Assembly: GCA_017476705.1 (NCBI GenBank)
Contig: JAFUZI010000044.1
Span: forward strand, 1-10,090
From: Bacilli bacterium
Lineage (GTDB): Bacteria; Bacillota_I; Bacilli_A; RF39; UBA660
DNA: 10,090 bases
Direction of reading: 5' to 3'
Below, piece by piece: positions 1 to 5,958 of the stretch. A program made the position numbers and the translations under genes. The stretch's first letter is position 1. Each line of letters opens with the position of its first letter. The notes beneath the pieces are model-generated. The model made no database searches. It worked only from the letters and a program-made list of their open reading frames with translations, and had not been told where the DNA came from.

Positions 1-141
1 TTGCATTATGATATCATCTAATTCTGAAATACAATCTAAAAAAACTATTATTTGTAGCAAATTTTCTACAAATTCTACTCCTTTTTCTACTTTCTTTTTT
101 AACGGAAAAGAGAAAGACTATGAAAGTGGCTTTCATTACTA
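1..141. repeat. Left arm of perfect 141-bp terminal inverted repeat
   Basis: These bases are identical, base for base, to the reverse complement of 9950-10090. The identity covers the last bases before the start codon (TTGCATT), the N-terminal extension and the first third of the RHS core. Past position 141 the two arms still align to about 270 / 9821 but with roughly 13 mismatches in 129 bp. The arms are in inverted orientation, so recombination between them would flip the roughly 10-kb interior. The TTGCA at the very edge matches the end of the TAnnTTTGCA seen before cassettes 3 and 4, so a -7 promoter box probably lies just outside. Confidence 0.95.
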
Positions 142-895
142 CGGTGCAAGGTACTATTCCTCGGAAATTTCTATGTGGCTTTCAACTGACCCGATGGCTG
201 ATAAATATCCGTCATTATCTCCTTATAACTATTGTGCAAATAACCCGGTAAAACTTATTGACCCGAATGGGAAAGAATTTAAGGAAGAAGATGATACTAA
301 ATATGTAAAACCATACGAAAATGAAGTCAAATTGAGGATGGATTATATTAATAAATTAAGAAATACGGACAAATGGAATGATAGTTATGAAGATCAATAT
401 ATAGAATATAGCAATATCCTTAATGAAATTTCAGATTTACGAAATGATAAAAATAATTTATATAAAATTAAAAATGGCGTACGTCTAGGTGAGGGTGTAC
501 AAGGTTTAGTTTCATATGGAGGTACTGACGGTAAGAGGAATATTATAAATATATCTTTATCCTCAAAATTTGATAATGTAAGTATGTTTATGGAACCTTT
601 AGCACATGAGATGAAACATGCTCATCAGTTTTTTAGTGGAGAATTAGGATTTGTAGTAAGAGATGGGAAACAAATAAATAGTAGCAACTCAAAAGAATTA
701 GAAAAAAGTGCATTCACAAGAGGAGCAATGTTTTCAGGAAATACAATATCAAATAATAGAAAATTTAAATTGGACTACAACTTAGATCCTAACAACTATA
801 TCTTACCTAAAGGTTATGATGCTTATCCAGATAATACAAAGATTGATAATTTTATTATACTATATAAAAATAATTTTATACATAATAAAAACTAA
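8..895 (+). CDS. Headless RHS-core protein with zincin-like C-terminal toxin domain (cassette 1)
   Basis: A 295-residue protein. Residues 1-31 are a short extension (ICSKFSTNS is shared with the other cassettes), residues 31-88 are the RHS-associated core ending in IDPNG, and the rest is unique to this cassette. The tip has a charged, helical, possibly coiled-coil stretch at about 100-150, then HEMKH (His200, Glu201, His204), an HExxH zinc motif, with Glu232 in LEKSAF as a plausible third ligand. I infer a metallopeptidase-type polymorphic toxin, similar in layout to peptidase M91-like RHS tips. There is no signal peptide, YD repeat, PAAR or other delivery domain, so it is an orphan tip rather than a full RHS toxin. 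The start is chosen because the mirror cassette at the right end starts identically. The likely immunity gene follows after 4 bp. Toxicity is inferred from domain architecture. Confidence 0.85.
   Translation: MISSNSEIQSKKTIICSKFSTNSTPFSTFFFNGKEKDYESGFHYYGARYYSSEISMWLSTDPMADKYPSLSPYNYCANNPVKLIDPNGKEFKEEDDTKYVKPYENEVKLRMDYINKLRNTDKWNDSYEDQYIEYSNILNEISDLRNDKNNLYKIKNGVRLGEGVQGLVSYGGTDGKRNIINISLSSKFDNVSMFMEPLAHEMKHAHQFFSGELGFVVRDGKQINSSNSKELEKSAFTRGAMFSGNTISNNRKFKLDYNLDPNNYILPKGYDAYPDNTKIDNFIILYKNNFIHNKN
50..73. other. 24-bp imperfect palindrome in the cassette leader
   Basis: ATTTGTAG, 8 bases, then CTACAAAT; the spacer itself is largely self-complementary, so 11 of 12 pairs match. The same arms with an 8-base spacer occur at 10018-10041 (identical), 3764-3787 and 8294-8317 (one arm mismatch each). 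Cassette 2 lacks it. It could be a recombinase-type dyad or an RNA hairpin near the 5' end of the transcript, but it lies in codons for the conserved ICSxFST peptide, which may be explanation enough. Confidence 0.4.
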
Positions 896-899
896 AACT

Positions 900-1646
900 A
901 TGAAGAGATTTTTCTTGATAATGATACTTGTCTGTTTTAGCAACAACATTGTTTCACAAATTTATTATGGCAAAAATAATTTTGGAAGATTAGAATTTGT
1001 CAATGATTCCGTATATGTAGCATCCTTTTATCAACTTTGTGATTTAATATGTTATGACACCGGAACATATTATAAAATAAATGATACATTGTTTTTGAAT
1101 TCTAAGGTAATGGCAGCATTTGTTGTAGAAAAGATAAGTAAAGATGATGGTTTTGATTTAGAGAAAGGAGGAAATGACATTGATCATATTATAAAGATTT
1201 ATACAAAAGATCCTAAGAATCACTCTCTCTATCACCTAAACATTGAAATTATCGGTCGTAGTATCTTCTATGATGATATAGGTAAAGAATTAAGATGTCC
1301 ACCACTGAGTCTATATAAAGATAAACTTATTGTTCTATATGACGGTTTTGTATATAATAGAGTAAAAATAAAGCAAGATTGTGGTAGTTTTGCTCATTTT
1401 AAAATTAAATTAATTGACGATAAGATAGACAGAATATACTTTGATAATTTTCCTTTACTTATAAAAAAGAATAAACTAATACCTATTGATAAAAATAAAA
1501 ATGAAGACTGTTGGATAAATAACGGTTTTTATCTCCCTACAATGAAAAAAAGCACGAAGGATAATAAACAATTCCGCAGAATGGTACTTATGTATAGAGG
1601 TATCGCAGGATTGAATAATTGTATAGATTATGAAATTGAATTTTAA
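900..1646 (+). CDS. Secreted hypothetical protein, candidate immunity partner of cassette 1
   Basis: A 248-residue protein of unrecognised family. I place the start at ATG 900, 4 bp after the cassette 1 stop, rather than at the longer in-frame ATG at 816, because 900 gives a clean signal peptide (MKRFFLIMILVCFSNNIVSQ, cleavage near VSQ) and avoids overlapping the toxin gene. The mature part has alternating hydrophobic and charged stretches suggesting a beta-rich fold. A small exported protein directly behind an RHS tip is the usual position of an immunity gene, and its export would fit a toxin acting in the periplasm or envelope. Oddity: its stop codon (TAA, 1644-1646) lies inside the first bases of the next RHS core (TTTTAACGG), so the C-terminus was set by the junction with cassette 2 and may be truncated or altered. 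Confidence 0.7.
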   Translation: MKRFFLIMILVCFSNNIVSQIYYGKNNFGRLEFVNDSVYVASFYQLCDLICYDTGTYYKINDTLFLNSKVMAAFVVEKISKDDGFDLEKGGNDIDHIIKIYTKDPKNHSLYHLNIEIIGRSIFYDDIGKELRCPPLSLYKDKLIVLYDGFVYNRVKIKQDCGSFAHFKIKLIDDKIDRIYFDNFPLLIKKNKLIPIDKNKNEDCWINNGFYLPTMKKSTKDNKQFRRMVLMYRGIAGLNNCIDYEIEF

Positions 1647-2460
1647 CGGAAAAGAGAAAGACTATGAAAGTGGCTTTCATTACTATGGTTCAAGGTACTA
1701 TTCCTCGGAAATCTCTATGTGGCTTTCAACAGACCCAATGGCAGATAAATATCCGTCATTATCTCCTTATAACTATTGTGCAAATAATCCAATTAAACTT
1801 ATTGACCCGAATGGCGAAGAAACTACAGATTTTATAAATGAAAATGGAGAGTTGATTAAACATATTGAAGATGGGAGTAATGCTGTATTTAAACTCCATT
1901 TAACAGGTAAAACATTGAAGTTTTCAGGAGGAAAAGCCTTTTTTGAATTTTCTCACTATGATCAACAGCAAGGAGGTAATAATGACATCAACATTAATGC
2001 TGTAATTGATTATGCACAAGAATATTCTAGAGAAAATTATTCTGCAGATGGTAATACTACATACTGCAATTATGCAACTGAATTTGTGACACAATCTTTT
2101 GTATCCGCAGCAAATGCTGCGGGTTATGAGGTTTATGGAAATGAATTTGTAAAAGGAACCGCTATTGATATTTATAATGCCAACATTCCTAAAGAACTTC
2201 TATTGAATAATAATCAACAAGCAATAGAGAAGGCTCGCCAAACAAATAATGGACAGAATATTAATGTAGTAATAGGCACAACTCCAGGGCATGTATTAAC
2301 ATTTACTAGAGAAGGACAGTATTCTAACGTAGGTGGTAGTAGAGGTAATACTGTACAGTCATACCCATGGTTAAATGATGTAAATAATTCAAAATTCTTT
2401 TTTATTCATGCTTATAAGTTGCCAACAGTAAAATTACAAGAAATAAGAGTTACACCATGA
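1630..2460 (+). CDS. Headless RHS-core protein with Cys/His papain- or NlpC-like tip (cassette 2)
   Basis: A 276-residue protein in which the RHS core starts at once (MKLNFNGKEKDYESG), without the extension of roughly 25 residues found in the other four cassettes. The core ends at about residue 62 (IDPNG). In the tip, TYCNYATEFV puts Cys146 at the start of a helix, TPGHVLTF places His221 at the start of a strand, and NVGGSRGN follows. This order is typical of papain-fold amidases/peptidases such as NlpC/P60-like toxin tips, so a peptidoglycan amidase or peptidase role is plausible but not proven. The start overlaps the upstream gene by 17 bp and no promoter is visible, so expression would depend on read-through and coupling from cassette 1. 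The next gene overlaps by ATGA. Confidence 0.8.
   Translation: MKLNFNGKEKDYESGFHYYGSRYYSSEISMWLSTDPMADKYPSLSPYNYCANNPIKLIDPNGEETTDFINENGELIKHIEDGSNAVFKLHLTGKTLKFSGGKAFFEFSHYDQQQGGNNDININAVIDYAQEYSRENYSADGNTTYCNYATEFVTQSFVSAANAAGYEVYGNEFVKGTAIDIYNANIPKELLLNNNQQAIEKARQTNNGQNINVVIGTTPGHVLTFTREGQYSNVGGSRGNTVQSYPWLNDVNNSKFFFIHAYKLPTVKLQEIRVTP
1641..1814 (+). repeat. RHS core repeat, copy 2
   Basis: The conserved DNA block of about 176 bp runs from TTTTAACGG to the codons for DPNG. The other copies are at 95-270, 3797-3972, 8109-8284 (inverted) and 9821-9996 (inverted). In this copy the homology begins abruptly inside the stop region of the preceding gene, showing a recombination joint at the core's 5' edge. 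Confidence 0.9.
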
Positions 2461-3434
2461 AAATAATAAAAACAATCTTAATTATAATATTTATAGGGTG
2501 GCATTATATATGTTTTTGCCAAAATACTTCTATTATATTTGATACAGTCAAATGTTCTTTGACATCAGACTATATTATTGATTATTATCCAAAATTAAAT
2601 CCTTTTTCTAATGATAGATATATACTTTGTACATTAAAATCAATGATTGCAGGCAAGAATGATATTGTATGTTTTTATGATATAGAAAATGATACCATAA
2701 ATATCATAGATAGTGTGAGTATCTATAATATTATTACTAAAGATAAAATTGAAAAAAAATATACTAAGTTGTATATTGGCATAGATAAAGATTCCTTATT
2801 CTTCTATGATGAAGTTACTCAACTTTATTATAAATCTATATATCCATTCAATAAATCAACTATTTATAATGGAGATAAACAAGAAATTTTTGAAAAAATC
2901 AGACAATTAAAACTTATAAAAAACAATAACGAATTTATAATACCAAATAATTTTAATTTGGTATATTGCGATTCAAATTATTTATTTCATTACTCTCTTA
3001 AATTAAACCAAATATATAAGTTACGAAAAATGTCAGGTAAGTTTGAGGGGTATATGTTTCAGTATTCTAATGATACACTAATACTTGTGTCTGGTGTTTT
3101 TGACGGTCTAAATGATTTTTATGAAATACCCTACTTCTATGATATCAATACTCATTCAATCAAAGACATTTTGTTTGACAATACAAAATGTCTTTATAAA
3201 TTTCTTTATTATGACAGAATGACACAAATGGCAGTTATTCAGTTAAATAATAAGTTATATAAAGCAATGATAGAAAAAGATAAAAACTATTCTTTAAAAA
3301 TTGGTGAAGTTTTATTAGATTTAAATAATATCAAAAAACATAATATATTGTATGATGTATTTAAAATAAACGATAAATATATAATTAAGAAACAGTCTGA
3401 TTTTAAATGTAATTATTTTATTTTCATACAATAA
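2457..3434 (+). CDS. Secreted hypothetical protein, candidate immunity partner of cassette 2
   Basis: A 325-residue protein of no recognised family. Its ATG overlaps the cassette 2 stop (ATGA, 2457-2460), so the two are probably translationally coupled. The N-terminus is a signal peptide with a long Ile-rich core and probable cleavage near CFCQ (residue 22). The mature part contains several short strand-turn-strand stretches (for example DIVCFYDIENDTINI and KLYIGIDKDSLFFYD) that could form a beta-propeller or other beta-rich fold. Its position directly behind a toxin-like tip and its export signal suggest immunity, although it is longer than most immunity proteins. It is the last gene of the left operon, and 284 bp without a gene follow. 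Confidence 0.7.
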   Translation: MKIIKTILIIIFIGWHYICFCQNTSIIFDTVKCSLTSDYIIDYYPKLNPFSNDRYILCTLKSMIAGKNDIVCFYDIENDTINIIDSVSIYNIITKDKIEKKYTKLYIGIDKDSLFFYDEVTQLYYKSIYPFNKSTIYNGDKQEIFEKIRQLKLIKNNNEFIIPNNFNLVYCDSNYLFHYSLKLNQIYKLRKMSGKFEGYMFQYSNDTLILVSGVFDGLNDFYEIPYFYDINTHSIKDILFDNTKCLYKFLYYDRMTQMAVIQLNNKLYKAMIEKDKNYSLKIGEVLLDLNNIKKHNILYDVFKINDKYIIKKQSDFKCNYFIFIQ

Positions 3435-3631
3435 TGTGATACCTTAAAAATTACCTTAGTAAGAACTTTTTTGTATTAGTCTAATTTTAATCTTGTAACT
3501 TAAAGGACAAAATTAATGATAAAAACTTGTCCTGAAGGGTTTCTTAGTTGGTGCATTCTTTTACGATACTGCATATTAGAAAAATTGAAATTGGTATAAT
3601 GGTCAAAATTAAAGAGCGAAAAGAACAAATT

Positions 3632-3647
3632 AATCACGTATATTAAA
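3632..3647 (+). repeat. Upstream element shared by cassettes 3 and 4 (AATCACGYAYATTAAW)
   Basis: This 16-mer matches 13 of 16 bases with 8431-8446 on the minus strand. Both copies begin exactly 87 bases before the start codon of their cassette. It may be an operator or simply a relic of shared ancestry of the two upstream regions. Confidence 0.55.
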
Positions 3648-3686
3648 TTTTCCTTATGATATCCTGTCTTTTTTCAAAATAATAAC

Positions 3687-3714
3687 TTTGTTTTCTCAAA
3701 ATTTTATATCTTTG
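3687..3714 (+). promoter_or_regulatory. Bacteroidota-type promoter of cassette 3
   Basis: A -7 box TATCTTTG (3707-3714) fits TAnnTTTG exactly. A possible -33 TTTG lies at 3687-3690, a 16-bp spacing that is somewhat short. The start codon follows only 4 bases after the -7 box, so the transcript would have almost no leader. Confidence 0.6.
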
Positions 3715-3718
3715 CACC

Positions 3719-4561
3719 ATGAATGCATCCAATTCTGAAATACAATCAAAAGGAACAACTGTTATTTGTAGTTATTTTTCTACAAGTTCTGCTTACTTTT
3801 TTAACGGAAAAGAGAAAGACTATGAAAGTGGCTTTCATTACTATGGTTCAAGGTACTATTCCTCAGAAATTTCTATGTGGCTTTCAACAGACCCAAGGGC
3901 TGATAAATATCCATCATTATCTCCTTATAACTATTGTGCAAATAATCCAATTAAACTTATTGACCCAAATGGCGAAGAATTGGAACCAGTCTATTCTTCA
4001 AATGGAGAATTTAAAGGCACAACAAAAGAAGGTTTTACTGGTACTATATATATTTATGATGGAAATGAAGATTTTTCCAAAATGTCTGCAGAGAAATTTA
4101 ATATGGTTGAAGGGCAAGAAATATTAGAACGGTCATATAATAGAATGTCACCAGAAGCAATCGCTAAAATTTGGACGGATGTTGTTTCAAGAATGAACGG
4201 ATATGATATTTTTGGAAAAATATTTTCGTTATCAGAAATTAATGACATTTTGTATGACCCCAATAAAGTAGAAAGTAGATCTGCCAATTGGGTTACAACT
4301 ATGCCAAATAAAACTATTTTTGGAGGAAATAAATCTAATTCATATTTACATACAGTAGAAAATCTTCAGATGTCAATAATTGTGCATGAATGGTATTCTC
4401 ATATCATAGAAGGTGTCAGTGATAGAAACAAAAATCATAGTAAGGCATTTGAAAATGTTTTAAATTATGTAGAACAAAATAATATACATGTTACGGAGGA
4501 TTATCTAAGATTTAATAAAACTCAATTATCAAACTATAAAAAGAAAGAAGACCGACAATGA
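3719..4561 (+). CDS. Headless RHS-core protein with HExxxH tip (cassette 3)
   Basis: A 280-residue protein. The N-terminal extension (residues 1-28) includes ICSYFSTSS, and the RHS core spans about 28-85. The tip begins with an acidic, Gly/Thr-rich strand region (about 86-120), followed by a helical middle and a motif HEWYSH (His223, Glu224, His228) with His240 downstream in KNHSKAF. The spacing is HExxxH rather than the classical HExxH. The order HE-aromatic-aromatic-x-H, then a downstream NxxH and an aromatic, resembles a putative metal-dependent domain I recall from other Bacteroidota RHS tips. A metallo-enzyme toxin is therefore possible but uncertain. The start is supported by a TAnnTTTG box just upstream. 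The next gene overlaps by ATGA, as expected of a toxin-immunity pair. Confidence 0.85.
   Translation: MNASNSEIQSKGTTVICSYFSTSSAYFFNGKEKDYESGFHYYGSRYYSSEISMWLSTDPRADKYPSLSPYNYCANNPIKLIDPNGEELEPVYSSNGEFKGTTKEGFTGTIYIYDGNEDFSKMSAEKFNMVEGQEILERSYNRMSPEAIAKIWTDVVSRMNGYDIFGKIFSLSEINDILYDPNKVESRSANWVTTMPNKTIFGGNKSNSYLHTVENLQMSIIVHEWYSHIIEGVSDRNKNHSKAFENVLNYVEQNNIHVTEDYLRFNKTQLSNYKKKEDRQ
3797..3972 (+). repeat. RHS core repeat, copy 3
   Basis: This direct copy of the core block differs at only about three positions from the inverted copy of cassette 4 (8109-8284). One difference changes Met to Arg (STDPRADKYP). Cassettes 3 and 4 therefore form an inner inverted pair around the recombinase. Confidence 0.9.
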
Positions 4562-5034
4562 AAAGATTATATATATTTATATTTGTTACATCACTTTTTA
4601 TATTTTTTGAGACAGAATGTCAGAATGATACAATATTTATAAATTCTGTTAATTTCTGTGATGTAAGTCCGTCTATAGAATATGCGATTTATAATGATTC
4701 TGTCAGAATAACGTTTACCAAAAAGATTTATAGTTATGAAAGAAAATCTTTTATGTTTACAGAAATAGATACCGTTATATTTAATCCGGACATATCCATA
4801 CGGTTAAAAGATATAATAAGAACTTTTTTTATAGAAAAATCAACAAAAATTATTGAATCTTCACAAAAAAGAGGTTATATACAGACTGACGGAGGGTTTA
4901 TACTTGTGAAATATGATAATACAATAAATACTATCCAGTACGAAGATGAAGAATTTCTTTATACTATCAATGAAACGGTAAAAAATTGGATAGAGGATTT
5001 ATGTATATTAACAGCAAACGTTACTTTTCCCTAA
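4558..5034 (+). CDS. Secreted hypothetical protein, candidate immunity partner of cassette 3
   Basis: A 158-residue protein whose ATG overlaps the cassette 3 stop (ATGA). It has a signal peptide with a Phe/Ile-rich core and probable cleavage near TECQ (residue 22). The mature part is predicted to be beta-rich; no family is recognised. Close to its end there is a run A AAA AAT (4980-4986), after which the -1 frame is open to 5219. The 3' end could therefore be a frameshifted gene whose remainder is the next open frame; joined at that run it would encode about 220 residues. An intact short protein is equally possible. The immunity role is inferred from position and export only. Confidence 0.65.
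   Translation: MKRLYIFIFVTSLFIFFETECQNDTIFINSVNFCDVSPSIEYAIYNDSVRITFTKKIYSYERKSFMFTEIDTVIFNPDISIRLKDIIRTFFIEKSTKIIESSQKRGYIQTDGGFILVKYDNTINTIQYEDEEFLYTINETVKNWIEDLCILTANVTFP
4980..4986 (+). promoter_or_regulatory. Possible -1 slippery heptamer A AAA AAT
   Basis: The heptamer is in the correct phase (codons AAA AAT) in the 4558-5034 gene. A -1 slip would leave the reading at 4986 in the frame that stays open to 5219. No stimulatory hairpin was confirmed, and an old one-base indel would look the same. Confidence 0.25.
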
Positions 5035-5219
5035 AACTTATGAAATTTACATGTAAACTATCAATTATAAAAGGTGTTATTATATACAAGGAGAGTGAGC
5101 GTAGTTCTACTCAATCAGGATGGATTTATTCAGATGAGAATGATTCTATAAGAAAAGTAAAGACCCTGCAAGAAAAAAATAAACCAATAATATCAATACA
5201 GAAGGATTACATAAAATGA
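5001..5219 (+). CDS. Small hypothetical ORF, possibly the frameshifted 3' part of the previous gene
   Basis: An open frame of 72 codons from ATG 5001 (MYINSKRYFS). A later ATG at 5040 would give 59 residues, and TTG 4986 would give 77. It overlaps the previous gene in the -1 frame and shares ATGA with the following gene (5216-5219), so it sits tightly in the operon. It has no signal peptide of its own, which argues that it is the C-terminal part of the exported protein before it, separated by a frameshift, rather than an independent gene. The sequence (for example TQSGWIYSDENDSIRKVKTL) belongs to no family I recognise. Confidence 0.4.
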   Translation: MYINSKRYFSLKLMKFTCKLSIIKGVIIYKESERSSTQSGWIYSDENDSIRKVKTLQEKNKPIISIQKDYIK

Positions 5220-5863
5220 AAAAAATAATTATTATCTTGTTGGCTCTCGTAAATATCTTTCTAATAATAACTGTTGTGAACATCAACAAAGAACGCAGAC
5301 AGTTCAATACATTTGTCAACAGCCTAATTCAGAAAGAACTCTCAGATAATGAGATTTTGAAAATAAAGGAGCTTCACTCCCTGACGGAATATTGCTATAC
5401 ACATAATAATAATGATTCTATAATTAAGTTTATTAATGTAAATAAAATGTATTTTGGCAATAGTAATGACGGATTGAGGACATTATATCACAATATTGCA
5501 AAAAGTAATAAGAAAGATTATTTACGTTTTATAGAATTATTATCTATTTATAACATAAAGAATAATAATCATTACTACAGTTTCGATATGATTTGTCCCA
5601 TTGTTATTGCACAGAAAGACACAATACAACTCGGAGATATGTATAATTGCAACATATTTACTGCTGTCAATGATTTTTATATGCCAATACAGATTAAATT
5701 TACGGAGGACGATTCTGTTTATACAATACCGGATAATTTTGTTTTCAAATATTCTGAAAAAGCACTTACTAAAGGAGAGAAAAAACTGTCAGGAAGAATT
5801 ATTGTTAACCGCAACGGAAACGGCGACTATTATGAATTTGAGAAACACTACTTTGTAAAATAA
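5216..5863 (+). CDS. Membrane-anchored hypothetical protein with faint GldM-like C-terminal segment
   Basis: A 215-residue protein starting in an ATGA overlap with the open frame before it, so it belongs to the cassette 3 operon. Residues 1-22 are one hydrophobic helix (an anchor, or an uncleaved signal, with no obvious cleavage site), then a helical region to about 110. The C-terminal 85 residues carry LGDMYNCNIF, a later GEKKLSGRIIV and YEFEKHYFV. That spacing reminds me of the beta domains of GldM, the periplasmic part of the Bacteroidota type IX secretion motor, but the match is by eye and weak. It could instead be a second immunity protein, which would agree with its place in the operon and its membrane location. 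Confidence 0.6.
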   Translation: MKKIIIILLALVNIFLIITVVNINKERRQFNTFVNSLIQKELSDNEILKIKELHSLTEYCYTHNNNDSIIKFINVNKMYFGNSNDGLRTLYHNIAKSNKKDYLRFIELLSIYNIKNNNHYYSFDMICPIVIAQKDTIQLGDMYNCNIFTAVNDFYMPIQIKFTEDDSVYTIPDNFVFKYSEKALTKGEKKLSGRIIVNRNGNGDYYEFEKHYFVK

Positions 5864-5881
5864 ATATTTTTCATTTATTTT
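5857..5881 (+). terminator. AT-rich hairpin at the end of the cassette 3 operon
   Basis: AAAATAAAT (5857-5865) and ATTTATTTT (5873-5881) are perfectly complementary around a 7-base loop, and a G-T and a G-C pair can extend the stem outward. The hairpin includes the TAA stop of the last gene. It lacks GC pairs in the core and a clear following T-run, so termination is only possible. Confidence 0.3.
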
Positions 5882-5924
5882 GCTAATAGATAAAAAATTT
5901 AATAATCTTATATATTTTTCTTGT

Positions 5925-5932
5925 TACTTTTG
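5925..5932 (+). promoter_or_regulatory. -7 box (TACTTTTG) upstream of the recombinase
   Basis: An exact TAnnTTTG match, 26 bases before the recombinase ATG. No convincing -33 TTTG is present at the usual distance. Unlike the cassettes, this gene would have a short untranslated leader. Confidence 0.5.
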
Positions 5933-5958
5933 CAGAATCAAAATAATACAAAATAACA

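Larger units (their letters stand above)
3435..3718. other. Intergenic region upstream of cassette 3
   Basis: This stretch separates the first four-gene operon from cassette 3. It contains an inverted repeat, AGGACAA (3504-3510) with TTGTCCT (3527-3533) around a 16-base loop, followed by a patch (about 3531-3590) of slightly higher GC than the surroundings. Short reading frames there (27 codons on the plus strand from 3516, about 24 on the minus strand) are too short to support. At its right end it holds an element shared with cassette 4 (3632-3647) and a Bacteroidota promoter. Confidence 0.6.

Noticed and set aside
816..899. The longer start (ATG 816) for the first immunity-like gene.
   Set aside because: It would overlap the toxin gene by about 80 bp and bury the signal peptide behind 28 residues; ATG 900 is the natural start.
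3516..3599. Short frames in the GC-richer patch before cassette 3.
   Set aside because: Under 30 codons on each strand, no recognisable motif and no promoter; not enough to call a gene or IS remnant.
3723..4127. A long open frame in the second frame of cassette 3, with similar ones at 8062-8325 and 9780-9971 on the minus strand (MKVAFITMVQGT...).
   Set aside because: It is the out-of-frame shadow of the RHS core repeat and recurs only because the core DNA is repeated; no conserved continuation beyond the core.
4054..4287. An antisense open frame of 77 codons in cassette 3.
   Set aside because: It lies wholly opposite the better-supported RHS tip and shows no promoter or recognisable protein features.
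5601..5858. An 85-codon frame inside the 5216-5863 gene.
   Set aside because: It lies inside a gene with a good anchor sequence and operon overlap and has no independent start signal.
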